A stretch of DNA of 64,000 bases from Diospyros lotus (lineage: Eukaryota > Streptophyta > Magnoliopsida > Ericales > Ebenaceae), in assembly GCF_014633365.1 (NCBI RefSeq), contig NC_068345.1, positions 16,686,058-16,750,057 of the forward strand. The letters are read 5' to 3'. Below the pieces are notes generated by a model. The model made no database searches, had not been told where the DNA came from, and saw only the letters and a list, made by a program, of their open reading frames with translations. This document shows positions 48,827-62,800 of this stretch, one piece after another. Positions within the stretch are counted from its first letter, which is position 1. Each line of letters starts with the position of its first letter. The position numbers and the translations under genes are program-made.

Positions 48827-49764
48827 TTGCTTTTGACGATTCCAAATCTTGGTGAAAGACGACATTTTGATAAACTAATTACGCTAAAGAAACTTCAATT
48901 TTGGAATTCGAAAAGTTTAGAAAACTTCGGTTTTCGCCATGGGTCCAATGTAGAATACTTAAAACAAGAAAGAGTAAACTTTGTTCAATCAAGATATCTC
49001 AAAGTTAACTCATTTGCTTTCGACGATTCCAAATTTAGGTCAAAGAACACATTTTGATAAACTAATTACGCAAAAGAAATTTAAATTTCGGATTTCGAGA
49101 AGTTTTGAAAACATGAGTTTTAGCAATGGGTCCACTGTACAACACTTGAAAGAAGAAAGAGTCAACTTTGTTCAATCAACGATATCTCAAAATTGACTTA
49201 ACTACTTTTGACGATTCGAAATCTTGGTGAAAGACGACATTTTGATAAACTAATTACGCTAAACAAAGATCAATTTCGGATTTCGGAAAGTTTTGAAAAC
49301 TTGAGTTTTCGCCATGGGTCCATTGTACAACACTTGAAAGAAGAAAGAGTCAACTTTGTTCAATCGACGATATCTCAAAATTGACTTAATTGCTTTTGAC
49401 GATTCCAAATCTTGGTGAAAGACGACATTTTGATAAACTAATTACGCTAAAGAAACTTCAATTTTGGATTTCGGAAAGTTTAGAAAACTTGAGTTTTCGC
49501 CATGGGACCAATGTTGAATACTTAAAACAAGAATGAGTCAACTTTGTTCAATCAAGATATCTCAAAGTTAACGCATTTGCTTTCGAGGATTCCAAATTTA
49601 AGTCAAAGAACATATTTTGATAACATAATTACGCCAAAGAAAGTTTAATTTCAGATTTCGGGAAGTTTTGAAAACTTGAGTTTTAGCCATGGGTCCATTG
49701 TACAACACTTGAAAGAAGAAAGAGTCAACTTTGTTCAATCAACGATATCTCAAAATTGACTTAA
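48827..49764 (+). repeat. 5-monomer module, copy 2 (938 bp)
   Basis: Same five members in the same order as 47,889-48,826 and apparently identical by eye at all diagnostic positions I checked, including TTCGAGGATTCC and GATAACATAA (about 49,584 and 49,620). A related N-M-A' series starts at 42,823 but differs after A' (CGCCATGGGACCAATG follows directly), so it is an older relative. Confidence 0.88.
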
Positions 49765-52580
49765 TTGCTTTTGACGATTCCAAATCTTGGTGAAAGACGA
49801 CATTTTGATAAACTAATTACGTTAAAGAAACTTCAATTTTGGATTTCGGAAAGTTTAGAAAACTTGAGTTTTCGCCATGGGTTCACCGTCGAATACTTAA
49901 AACAAGAAAGAGTAAACTTTGTTCAATCAAGATATCTCAAAGTTAACTCATTTGCTTTCGACGATTCCAAATTTAGGTCAAAGAACACATTTTGATAAAA
50001 TAATTACGCCAAAGAAAGTTTAATTTCAGATTTCGGGAAGTTTTGAAAACTTGAGTTTTTGCCATGGGTCCATTGTACAACACTTGAAAGAAGAAAGAGT
50101 CAACTTTGTTCAATCAACGATATCTCAAAATTGACTTAACTGCTTTTGACGATTCCAAATCTTGGTGAAAGACGACATTTTGATAAACTAATTACGCTAA
50201 AGAAAGTTAAATTTTGGATTTCGGGAAGTTTAGAAAACTTTAGTTTTAGCCATAGGTCCAATGTAGAACACTTGAAACAAGAAAGAGTCAACTTTGTTCA
50301 ATCAAGATATCTCAAAATTGACTCATTTTCTTTCGACGATTCCAAATGTAGGTCAAAGAAGATATATTGATAAACTAATTACGCAAAAGAAATTTAAATT
50401 TCGGATTTCGAGAAGTTTTGAAAACATGAGTTTTAGCAATGGGTCCACTGTACAACACTTGAAAGAAGAAAGAGTCAACTTTGTTCAATCAACAATATCT
50501 CAAAATTGACTCATTTGCTTTCGACGATTCCAAACCTAGCTGAAAGACGACATTTTGATAAACTAATTACGCTAAAAAAAGTTCAATTTTCGATATCGAG
50601 AAGTTTAGAAAACTTGAGTTTTAGCCATGGGTCCAATGTAGAACACTTGAAACAAGAAAGAGTCAACTTTGTTCAATCAACGATATCTCAAAGTTGACTC
50701 ATTTGCTTTGGACGATTCCAAACATGGGTGAAAGAGGACATTTTGATAAACTAATTACTCTAAAGAAAGTTCAATTTTGGATTTCGAGAAGTTTAGAAAA
50801 CTTGAGTTTTAGCCATGGGTCCAAAGTAGAATACTTAAAACAAGAAAGAGTTAACTTTATTCAATCAAGATATCTCAAAGTTGACTCATTTGCTTTCGAC
50901 GATTCCAAATGTACGTCAAAGAAGACATTTTGATAAACTAATTATGCCAAAGAAAGTTCAATTTTGAATTTCGGGAAGTTTTGAAAACCTGAGTTTTAGC
51001 CATGGGTCCATTTGTACAACACTTGAAAGAAGAAATAGTCAACTTTGTTCGATCAACGATATCTCAAAATTGACTTAATTGCTTTTGACGATTCCAAATT
51101 TTGCTGAAAGACAACATTTTGATAAACTAATTACGCTAAAGAAAGTTCAATTTTGGATTTCGAGAAGTATAGAAAACTTGAGTTGTAGCCATGGGTCCAA
51201 TGTAGAATACTTAAAACAAGAAAGAGTCAACTTTGTTCAATCAAGATATCTCAAAGTTGACACATTTGCTTTCGACGATTCCAAATGTAGGTCAAAGAAG
51301 ACATTTTGATAAACTAAATACGCCAAAGAAGATTCAATTTTGGATTTCAGGACGTTTTGAAAACTTGAGTTTTAGCCATGGGTCCATTGTACAACACTTG
51401 AAAGACGAAAGAGTCAACTTTGTTCGATCAACGATATCTCAAAATTGACCTAATTGCTTTTGACGATTCCAAATCTTGGTTAAAGATGACATTTTCATAA
51501 ACTAATTACGCTAAAGAAAGTTCAATTTTGGATTTCAAGAAGTTTAGAAAACCTGATTTTTAGCAATGGGTCTAATGTAGAACACTTGAAACGAACAAAG
51601 AGTCAACTTGGTTCAATCAACGATATCTCAAAGTTGACTCATTTGCTTTGGACGATTCCAAACCTGGGTGAAAGACGACATTTTGATAAACTAATTACTC
51701 TAAAGAAAGTTCAATTTTGGATTTCGAGAAGTTTAGAATACTTTTGTTTTAGCCATGGGTCCAAAGTACAATACTTAAAACAACAAAGAGTTAACTTTAT
51801 TCAATCAAGATATCTCAAAGTTGACGCATTTGCTTTCGACGATTCCAAATGTAGGTCAAAGAAGACATTTTGATAAACTAATTATGCCAACGAAAGTTCA
51901 ATTTTGAATTTCGGGAAGTTTTGAAAATCTTAGTTTTAGCCATGGGTCCATTGTACAACACTTGAAGGAAGAAAGAGTCAACTTTGTTCGATCAACGATA
52001 TGTCAAAATTGACCTAATTGCTTTTGACGATTCGAAATCTTGGTGAAAGATGACATTTTGATAAACTAATTATGCTAAAGAAACTTCAATTTTGGATTTC
52101 GGAAAGTTTAGAAAACTTGAGTTTTCGCCATGGGTCCAATGCAGAATAGTTGAAAGAAGAAAGAGTCAACTTTGTTTAATCGACGATATCTCAAAATTGA
52201 CTTAATTGCTTTTGACGATTCCAAATTTAGGTCAAAGAAGACATATTGATAAACTAATTACGCAAAAGAAACTTCAATTTTGGATTTCGGAAAGTTTAGA
52301 AAACTTGAGTTTTCGCCATGGGACCAATGTTGAATACTTTAAACAAGAATGAGTCAACTTTATTCAATCAAGATATCTCAAAGTTAACTCATTTGCTTTC
52401 GATGATTCCAAATTTAAGTCAAAGAACATATTTTGATAAAATAATTATGCCAAAGAAAGTTTAATTTCAGATTTCGGGAAGTTTTGAAAACTTGAGTTTT
52501 AGCCATGGGTCCATTGTACAACACTTGAAAGAAGAAAGAGTCAACTTTGTTCAATCAACGATATCTCAAAATTGACTTAA
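49765..52580 (+). repeat. HOR unit 7, 15 monomers (2,816 bp)
   Basis: Nearly identical to unit 5 and unit 8 along its whole length (landmarks 50694/53510, 51079/53895 and 51586/54402 are all 2,816 bp apart). A single difference seen near its end is AATTATGCC at about 52,447, where unit 8 has AATTACGCC. Confidence 0.9.
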
Positions 52581-55396
52581 TTGCTTTTGACGATTCAAAA
52601 TCTTGGTGAAAGACGACATTTTGATAAACTAATTACGTTAAAGAAACTTCAATTTTGGATTTCGGAAAGTTTAGAAAACTTGAGTTTTCGCCATGGGTTC
52701 ACCGTCGAATACTTAAAACAAGAAAGAGTAAACTTTGTTCAATCAAGATATCTCAAAGTTAACTCATTTGCTTTCGACGATTCCAAATTTAGGTCAAAGA
52801 ACACATTTTGATAAAATAATTACGCCAAAGAAAGTTTAATTTCAGATTTCGGGAAGTTTTGAAAACTTGAGTTTTTGCCATGGGTCCATTGTACAACACT
52901 TGAAAGAAGAAAGAGTCAACTTTGTTCAATCAACGATATCTCAAAATTGACTTAACTGCTTTTGACGATTCCAAATCTTGGTGAAAGACGACATTTTGAT
53001 AAACTAATTACGCTAAAGAAAGTTAAATTTTGGATTTCGGGAAGTTTAGAAAACTTTAGTTTTAGCCATAGGTCCAATGTAGAACACTTGAAACAAGAAA
53101 GAGTCAACTTTGTTCAATCAAGATATCTCAAAATTGACTCATTTTCTTTCGACGATTCCAAATGTAGGTCAAAGAAGATATATTGATAAACTAATTACGC
53201 AAAAGAAATTTAAATTTCGGATTTCGAGAAGTTTTGAAAACATGAGTTTTAGCAATGGGTCCACTGTACAACACTTGAAAGAAGAAAGAGTTAACTTTGT
53301 TCAATCAACAATATCTCAAAATTGACTCATTTGCTTTCGACGATTCCAAACCTAGCTGAAAGACGACATTTTGATAAACTAATTACGCTAAAAAAAGTTC
53401 AATTTTCGATATCGAGAAGTTTAGAAAACTTGAGTTTTAGCCATGGGTCCAATGTAGAACACTTGAAACAAGAAAGAGTCAACTTTGTTCAATCAACGAT
53501 ATCTCAAAGTTGACTCATTTGCTTTGGACGATTCCAAACATGGGTGAAAGAGGACATTTTGATAAACTAATTACTCTAAAGAAAGTTCAATTTTGGATTT
53601 CGAGAAGTTTAGAAAACTTGAGTTTTAGCCATGGGTCCAAAGTAGAATACTTAAAACAAGAAAGAGTTAACTTTATTCAATCAAGATATCTCAAAGTTGA
53701 CTCATTTGCTTTCGACGATTCCAAATGTACGTCAAAGAAGACATTTTGATAAACTAATTATGCCAAAGAAAGTTCAATTTTGAATTTCGGGAAGTTTTGA
53801 AAACCTGAGTTTTAGCCATGGGTCCATTTGTACAACACTTGAAAGAAGAAATAGTCAACTTTGTTCGATCAACGATATCTCAAAATTGACTTAATTGCTT
53901 TTGACGATTCCAAATTTTGCTGAAAGTCAACATTTTGATAAACTAATTACGCTAAAGAAAGTTCAATTTTGGATTTCGAGAAGTATAGAAAACTTGAGTT
54001 GTAGCCATGGGTCCAATGTAGAATACTTAAAACAAGAAAGAGTCAACTTTGTTCAATCAAGATATCTCAAAGTTGACACATTTGCTTTCGACGATTCCAA
54101 ATGTAGGTCAAAGAAGACATTTTGATAAACTAAATACGCCAAAGAAGATTCAATTTTGGATTTCAGGACGTTTTGAAAACTTGAGTTTTAGCCATGGGTC
54201 CATTGTACAACACTTGAAACACGAAAGAGTCAACTTTGTTCGATCAACGATATCTCAAAATTGACCTAATTGCTTTTGACGATTCCAAATCTTGGTTAAA
54301 GATGACATTTTCATAAACTAATTACGCTAAAGAAAGTTCAATTTTGGATTTCAAGAAGTTTAGAAAACCTGATTTTTAGCAATGGGTCTAATGTAGAACA
54401 CTTGAAACGAACAAAGAGTCAACTTGGTTCAATCAACGATATCTCAAAGTTGACTCATTTGCTTTGGACGATTCCAAACCTGGGTGAAAGACGACATTTT
54501 GATAAACTAATTACTCTAAAGAAAGTTCAATTTTGGATTTCGAGAAGTTTAGAATACTTTTGTTTTAGCCATGGGTCCAAAGTACAATACTTAAAACAAC
54601 AAAGAGTTAACTTTATTCAATCAAGATATCTCAAAGTTGACGCATTTGCTTTCGACGATTCCAAATGTAGGTCAAAGAAGACATTTTGATAAACTAATTA
54701 TGCCAACGAAAGTTCAATTTTGAATTTCGGGAAGTTTTGAAAATCTTAGTTTTAGCCATGGGTCCATTGTACAACACTTGAAGGAAGAAAGAGTCAACTT
54801 TGTTCGATCAACGATATGTCAAAATTGACCTAATTGCTTTTGACGATTCGAAATCTTGGTGAAAGATGACATTTTGATAAACTAATTATGCTAAAGAAAC
54901 TTCAATTTTGGATTTCGGAAAGTTTAGAAAACTTGAGTTTTCGCCATGGGTCCAATGCAGAATAGTTGAAAGAAGAAAGAGTCAACTTTGTTTAATCGAC
55001 GATATCTCAAAATTGACTTAATTGCTTTTGACGATTCCAAATTTAGGTCAAAGAAGACATATTGATAAACTAATTACGCAAAAGAAACTTCAATTTTGGA
55101 TTTCGGAAAGTTTAGAAAACTTGAGTTTTCGCCATGGGACCAATGTTGAATACTTTAAACAAGAATGAGTCAACTTTATTCAATCAAGATATCTCAAAGT
55201 TAACTCATTTGCTTTCGATGATTCCAAATTTAAGTCAAAGAACATATTTTGATAAAATAATTACGCCAAAGAAAGTTTAATTTCAGATTTCGGGAAGTTT
55301 TGAAAACTTGAGTTTTAGCCATGGGTCCATTGTACAACACTTGAAAGAAGAAAGAGTCAACTTTGTTCAATCAACGATATCTCAAAATTGACTTAA
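52581..55396 (+). repeat. HOR unit 8, 15 monomers (2,816 bp)
   Basis: Nearly identical to unit 7. Private differences: GATTCAAAATC near 52,595, GAGTTAACTTT near 53,290, GAAAGTCAAC at 53,937 (otherwise only in unit 4 at 31,809) and GAAACACGAAAG near 54,219. The GATTCAAAATC change reappears exactly one unit later at about 55,411, at the start of the next module. Confidence 0.9.
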
Positions 55397-56896
55397 TTGC
55401 TTTTGACGATTCAAAATCTTGGTGAAAGACGACATTATGATAAACTAATTACGCTAAAGAAACTTCAATTTTGGAATTCGGAAAGTTTAGAAAACTTGGG
55501 TTTTCGCCATGGGTCCAATGTAGAATACTTAAAACAAGAAAGAGTAAACTTTGTTCAATCAAGATATCTCAAAGTTAACTCATTTGCTTTCGACGATTCC
55601 AAATTTAGGTCAAAGAACACATTTTGATAAACTAATTATGCAAAAGAAATTTAAATTTCGGATTTCGAGAAGTTTTGAAAACATGAGTTTTAGCAATGGG
55701 TCCACTGTATAACACTTGAAAGAAGAAAGAGTCAACTTTGTTCAATCAACAATATCTCAAAATTGACTCATTTGCTTTCGACAATTCCAAACCTAGCTGA
55801 AAGACGACATTTTGATAAACTAATTACGCTAAAAAAAGTTCAATTTTCGATATCGAGAAGTTTAGAAAACTTGAGTTTTAGCCATGGGTCCAATGTAGAA
55901 CACTTGAAACAAGAAAGAGTCAACTTTGTTCAATCAACGATATCTCAAAGTTGACTCATTTGCTTTGGACGATTCCAAACCTGGGTGAAAGATGACATTT
56001 TGATAAACTAATTACTCTAAAGAAAGTTCCATTTTGGATTTCGAGAAGTTTAGAAAACTTGAGTTTTAGCCATGGGTCCAAAGTAGAATACTTAAAACAA
56101 GAAAGAGTTAACTTTGTTCAATCAAGATATCTCAAAGTTGGCTCAATTGCTTTCGACGATTCCAAATGTAGGTAGAAGAAGACATCTTGATAAACAAATT
56201 ATGCCAAAAAAAGCTCAATTTCGAATTTCGGGAAGTTTTGAAAACCTGAGTTTTAGCCATGGGTCCATTGTACAACACTTGAAGGAAGAAAGAGTCAACT
56301 TTGTTCAATCAACGATATCTCAAAATTGACTTAATTGCTTTTGACGATTCGAAATCTTGGTGAAAGAGGACATTTTGATAAACTAATTACGCTAAACAAA
56401 GATCAATTTCGGATTTCGGAAAGTTTTGAAAACTTGAGTTTTCGCCATGGACCATTGTACAACACTTGAAAGAAGAAAGAGTCAACTTTGTTCAATCAAC
56501 GATATCTCAAAATTGACTTAATTGCTTTTGACGATTCCAAATCTTGGTGAAAGACGACATTTGGATAAACTAATTACGCTAAAGAAACTTCAATTTTGGA
56601 TTTCGGAAAGTTTAGAAAACTTGAGTTTTCGCCATGGGACCAATGTTGAATACTTAAAACAAGAATGAGTCAACTTTGTTCAATCAAGATATCTCAAAGT
56701 TAACGCATTTGCTTTCGACGATTCCAAATTTAAGTCAAAGAACATATTTTGATAAAATAATTACGCCAAAGCAAGTTTAATTTCAGATTTCGGGAAGTTT
56801 TGAAAACTTGAGTTTTAGCCATGGGTCCATTGTACAACACTTGAAAAAAGAAAGAGTCAACTTTGTTCAATCAACGATATCTCAAAATTGACTTAA
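55397..56896 (+). repeat. 8-monomer linker module, second copy (1,500 bp)
   Basis: Collinear with 20,911-22,410 and with the run before unit 4. Its first monomer is chimeric: it carries unit 8's GATTCAAAATC but then the N-type GGAATTCGG and CTTGGGTTTTCGCC. CATTATGATAAAC is intermediate between the two parents (CATTATAATAAAC and CATTTTGATAAAC). The A' member has CGCCATGGACC rather than CGCCATGGTCC. Confidence 0.82.
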
Positions 56897-59800
56897 TTGC
56901 TTTTGACGATTCCAAATCTTGGTGAAAGACGACATTTTGATAAACTAATTACATTAAAGAAACTTCAATTTTGGATTTTGGAAAGTTTAGAAAACTTGAG
57001 TTTTCGCCAGGGGTCCAACGTAGAATACTTAAAACAAGAAAGAGTAAACTTTGTTCAATCAAGATATCTCAAAGAAACTCATTTGCTTTCGACGATTCCA
57101 AATTTAGGTCAAAGAACACATTTTGATAAAATAATTACGCCAAAGAAAGTTTAATTTCAGATTTCGGGAAGTTTTGAAAACTTGAGTTTTAGCCATGGGT
57201 CCATTGTACAACACTTGAAAGAAGAAAGAGTCAACTTTGTTCAATCAACGATATCTCAAAATTGACCTAACTGCTTTTGACGATTCCAAATCTTGGTGAA
57301 AGACGACATTTTGATAAACTAATTATGCTAAAGAAAGTTAAATTTTGGATTTCGGGAAGTTTAGAGAACTTGAGTTTTAGCCATAGGTCCAATGTAGAAC
57401 ACTTGAAACAAGAAAGAGTCAACTTTGTTCAATCAAGATATCTCAAAATTGACTCATTTGCTTTCTACGATTCCAAATGTAGGTCAAAGAAGATATATTG
57501 ATAAACTAATTACGCAAAAGAAATTTAAATTTCGGATTTCGAGAAGTTTTGAAGACATGAGTTTTAGCAATGGGTCCACTGTACAACACTTGAAAGAAGA
57601 AACAGTCAACTTTGTTCAATCAACAATATCTCAAAATTGACTTAACTGCTTTTGACGATTCCAAATCTTGGTGAAAGATGACATTTTGATAAACTAATTA
57701 CGCTAAAGAATGTTAAATTTTGGATTTCGGGAAGTTTAGAAAACTTGAGTTTGAGCCATAGGTCCAATGTAGAACACTTGAAACAAGAAAGAGTCAACTT
57801 TGTTCAATCAAGATATCTCAAAATTGACTCATTTGCTTTCGACGATTCCAAATGTAGGTCAAAGAAGATATATTGATAAACTAATTACGCTAAAAAAAGT
57901 TCAATTTTCGATATCGAGAAGTTTAGAAAACTTGAGTTTTAGCTATGGGTCCAATGTAGAACACTTGAAACAAGAAAGAGTCAACTTTGTTCAATCAACG
58001 ATATCTCAAAGTTGACTCATTTGCTTTGGACGATTCCAAACCTGGGTGAAAGATGACATTTTGATAAACTAATTACTCTAAAGAAAGTTCAATTTTGGAT
58101 TTCGAGAAGTTTAGAAAACTTGAGTTTTAGCCGTGGGTCCAAAGTAGAATACTTAAAACAAGAAAGAGTTAACTTTATTCAATCAAGATATCTCAAAGTT
58201 GACTCATTTGCTTTCGACGATTCCAAATGTACGTCAAAGAAGACATTTTGATAAACTAATTATGCCAAAGAAAGTTCAATTTTGAATTTCGGGAAGTTTT
58301 GAAAACCTGAGTTTTAGCCATGGGTCCATTTGTACAACACTTGAAAGAAGAAATAGTAAACTTTGTTCGATCAACGATATCTCAAAATTGACTTAATTGC
58401 TTTTGACGATTCCAAATTTTGCTGAAAGACAACATTTTGATAAACTAATTACGCTAAAGAAAGTTCAATTTTGGATTTCGAGAAGTATAGAAAACTTGAG
58501 TTGTAGCCATGGGTCCAATCTAGAATACTTAAAACAAGAAAGAGTCAACTTTGTTCAATCAAGATATCTCAAAGTTGACACATTTGCTTTCGACGATTCC
58601 AAATGTAGGTCAAAGAAGACATTTTGATAAACTAAATATGCCAAAGAAGATTCAATTTTGGATTTCAGGACGTTTTGAAAACTTGAGTTTTAGCCATGGG
58701 TCCATTGTACAACACTTGAAAGACGAAAGAGTCAACTTTGTTCGATCAACGATATCTCAAAATTGACCTAATTGCTTTTGACGATTCCAAATCTTGGTTA
58801 AAGATGACATTTTCATAAACTAATTACGCTAAAGAAAGTTCAATTTTGGATTTCAAGAAGTTTAGAAAACCTGATTTTTAGCAATGGGTCTAATGTAGAA
58901 CACTTGAAACGAACAAAGAGTCAACTTGGTTCAATCAACGATATCTCAAAGTTGACTCATTTGCTTTGGACGATTCCAAACCTGGGTGAAAGACGACATT
59001 TTGATAAACTAATTACTCTAAAGAAAGTTCAATTTTGGATTTCGAGAAGTTTAGAATACTTTTGTTTTAGCCATGGGTCCAAAGTACAATACTTAAAACA
59101 ACAAAGAGTTAACTTTATTCAATCAAGATATCTCAAAGTTGACGCATTTGCTTTCGACGATTCCAAATGTAGGTCAAAGAAGACATTTTGATAAACTAAT
59201 TATGCCAACGAAAGTTCAATTTTGAATTTCGGGAAGTTTTGAAAATCTTAGTTTTAGCCATGGGTCCATTGTACAACACTTGAAGGAAGAAAGAGTCAAC
59301 TTTGTTCGATCAACGATATGTCAAAATTGACCTAATTGCTTTTGACGATTCGAAATCTTGGTGAAAGATGACATTTTGATAAACTAATTATGCTAAAGAA
59401 ACTTCAATTTTGGATTTCGGAAAGTTTAGAAAACTTGAGTTTTCGCCATGGGTCCAATGCAGAATACTTGAAAGAAGAAAGAGTCAACTTTGTTTAATCG
59501 ACGATATCTCAAAATTGACTTAATTGCTTTTGACGATTCCAAATTTAGGTCAAAGAAGACATATTGATAAACTAATTACGCAAAAGAAACTTCAATTTTG
59601 GATTTCGGAAAGTTTAGAAAACTTGAGTTTTCGCCATGGGACCAATGTTGAATACTTAAAACAAGAATGAGTCAACTTTGTTCAATCAAGATATCTCAAA
59701 GTTAACGCATTTGCTTTCGACGATTCCAAATTTAAGTCAAAGAACATATTTTGATAAAATAATTACGCCAAAGAAAGTTTAATTTCAGATTTCGGGAAGT

Positions 59801-59898
59801 TTTGAAAACTTGAGTTTTAGCCATGGGTCCATTGTACAACACTTGAAAAAAGAAAGAGTCAACTTTGTTCAATCAACGATATCTCAAAATTGACTTAA
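56897..59898 (+). repeat. HOR unit 9, 16 monomers (3,002 bp)
   Basis: Collinear with unit 4 at an offset of 26,620-26,621 bp and with unit 2. It contains the hybrid M/P monomer (57,800-58,015) and retains the member missing from unit 3. Private differences include CGCCAGGGG near 57,007, a base lost in TCAAAGAAACTC near 57,074, TTTGAGCC near 57,751 and CCAATCTAG near 58,515. Confidence 0.87.
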
Positions 59899-62800
59899 TT
59901 GCTTTTGACGATTCCAAATCTTGGTGAAAGACGACATTTGGATAAACTAATTACGCTAAAGAAACTTCAATTTTGGATTTCGGAAAGTTTTGAAAACTTG
60001 AGTTTTCGCCATGGGTCCAATGTAGAACACTTGAAACAAGAAAGAGTCAACTTTGTTCAATCAACGATATCTGAAAGTTGACTCATTTGCTTTGGACGAT
60101 TCCAAAGCTGGGTGAAAGAGGACATTTTTGTAAACTAATTACTCTAAAGAAAGTTCAATTTTGGATTTTGAGAAGTTTTGAAAACTTGAGTTTTAGCCAT
60201 GGGTCCAAAGTAGAATACTTAAAACAAGAAAGAGTTAACTTTATTCAATCAAGATATCTCAAAGTTGACTCATTTGCTTTCGACGATTCCAAATGTAGGT
60301 CAAAGAACACATTTTGATAAACTAATTATGCCGAATAAGTTCAATTTTAAATTTCAGGAAGTTTTGAAAACCTGAGTTTTAGCCATGGGTCCATTGTACA
60401 ACACTTGAAAGAAGAAATAGTAAACTTTGTTCGATCAACGATATCTCAAAATTGACTTAATTGCTTTTGACGATTCCAAATTTTGGTGAAAGACAACATT
60501 TTGATAAACTAATTACGCTAAAGAAAGTTCAATTTTGGATTTCGGGAAGTTTAGAAAACTTGACTTTTAGCCATGGGTCCAATGTAGAATACTTAAAACA
60601 AGAAAGAGTCAACTTTGTTCATTCAAGATATCTCAAAGTTGACACATTTGCTTTCGACGATTCCAAATGTAGGTCAAAGAAGACATTTTTGATAAACTAA
60701 ATACGCCAAAGAAGATTCAATTTTGGATTTCGGGAAGTTTTGAAAACTTGAGTTTTAGCCATGGGTTCATTGTACAACACTTGAAAGACGAAAGAGTCAA
60801 CTTTGTTCGATCAACGATATCTCAAAATTGACCTAATTGCTTTTGACGATTCCAAATCTTGGTGAAAGATGACATTTTGATAAACTAATTACGCTAATGA
60901 AAGTTCAATTTTGGATTTCAAGAAGTTTAGAAAACCTGATTTTTAGCAATGGGTCTAATGTAGAACACTTGAAACGAACAAAGAGTCAACTTTGTTCAAT
61001 CAACGATATCTCAAAGTTGACTCATTTGCTTTGGACGATTCCAAATTTAGGTCAAAGAACACATTTTGATAAAATAAATACGCAAAAGAAAGTTTAATTT
61101 CAGATTTCGGGAAGTTTTGAAAACTTGAGTTTTAGCCATGGGTCCATTGTACAACACTTGAAAGAAGAAAGAGTCAACTTTCTTCAATCAACGATATCTC
61201 AAAATTGACTTAATTGCTTTTGACGATTTCAAATCTTGGTGAAAGACGACATTTTGATAAACTAATTACGCTAAAGAAAGTTAAATTTTGGATTTCGGGA
61301 AGTTTAGAAAACTTGAGTTTTAGCCATGGGTCCAATGTAGAACACTTGAAACAAGAAAGAGTCAACTTTGTTCATTCAACGATATCTCAAAATTGACTCA
61401 TTTGCTTTGGACGATTCCAAACTTGGGTGAAAGACGACTTTTTGATAAACTAAATACTCTAAAGAAAGTTCAATTTTGGATTTCGAGAAGTTTAGAAAAC
61501 TTCAGTTTTAGCCATTGGTCCAATGTAGAACACTTGAAACAAGAAAGAGTCAACTTTGTTCAGTCAATGATATCTCAAAATTGACTCATTTGCTTTAGAC
61601 GATTCCAAATCTTGGTGAAAGACGACATTTTGATAAACTAATTGCGCTAAACAAAGATCAATTTCGGATTTCGAAAAGTTTTGAAAACTTGAGTTTTCGC
61701 CATGGGTCCATTGTACAACACTTGAAAGAAGAAAGAGTCAACTTTGTTAAATCAACGATATCTCAAAATTGACTTAATTGCTTTTGACGATTCCAAATCT
61801 TGGTGAAAGACGACATTTTGATAAACTAATTACGCTAAAGAAACTCAATTTTGGATTTCGGAAAGTTTAGAAAACTAGAGTTTTCGCCATGGGACCAATG
61901 TTGAATACTTAAAACAGGAATGAGTCGACTTTGTTCAATCAAGATATCTCAAAGTTAACGCATTTGCTTTCGACGATTCCAAATTTAAGTCAAAGAACAT
62001 ATTTTGATAAAATAATTACGCCAAGGAAAGTTTAATTTCAGATATCGGGAAGTTTTCAAAACTTGAGTTTTAGCCATGGGTCCATTGTACAACACTTGAA
62101 AGAAGAAAGAGTCAACTTTGTTCAATCAATGATATCTCAAAATTGACTTAACTTCTTTTGACGATTCCAAATCTTGGTGAAAGACGACATTTTGATAAAC
62201 TAATTACGCTAAAGAAACTTCAATTTTGGATTTCGGAATGTTTAGAAAACTTGAGTTTTCGCCACGGGTCCAATGTAGAATACTTAAAACAAGAAAGAGT
62301 AAACTTTGTTCAATCAAGATATCTAAAAGTTAACTCATTTGCTTTCGACGATTCCAAATTTAGGTCAAAGAACACATTTTGATAAAATAATTACGCCAAA
62401 CAAAGTTTAATTTCAGATTTCGGGAAGTATTGAAAACTTGAGTTTTAGCCATGGGTCCATTGTACAACACTTGAAAGAAGAAAGAGTCAACTTTGTTCAA
62501 TCAACGATATCTCAAAATTGACTTAACTGCTTTTAACGATTCCAAATCTTGGTGAAAGACGACATTTTGATAAACTAATTACGCTAAAGAAAGTTAAATT
62601 TTGGATTTCGGGAAGTTTAGAAAACTTGAGTTTTAGCCATAGGTCCAATGTAGAACACTTGAAACAAGAAAGAGTCAACTTTGTTCAATCAAGATATCTC
62701 AAAATTGACTCATTTGCTTTCGACGATTCCAAATGTAGGTCAAAGAAGACATATTGATAAACTAATTACGCAAAAGAAATTTAAATTTCAGATTTCGAGA

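Larger units (their letters stand above)
46952..49764 (+). repeat. HOR unit 6, 15 monomers but with a replaced second part
   Basis: The first five members (B, A, R, M, P) match units 5, 7 and 8. The remaining ten are not the W-to-Q series but two tandem copies of a different 5-monomer module (47,889-48,826 and 48,827-49,764). Total length (2,813 bp) nevertheless equals 15 monomers. The P member at about 47,702 carries CATTTTGTAAAC and TTATGCT, and the CAATTCCAAACC form seen in the 41-43 kb modules, so the switch to that source lies at or just before it. Confidence 0.85.
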
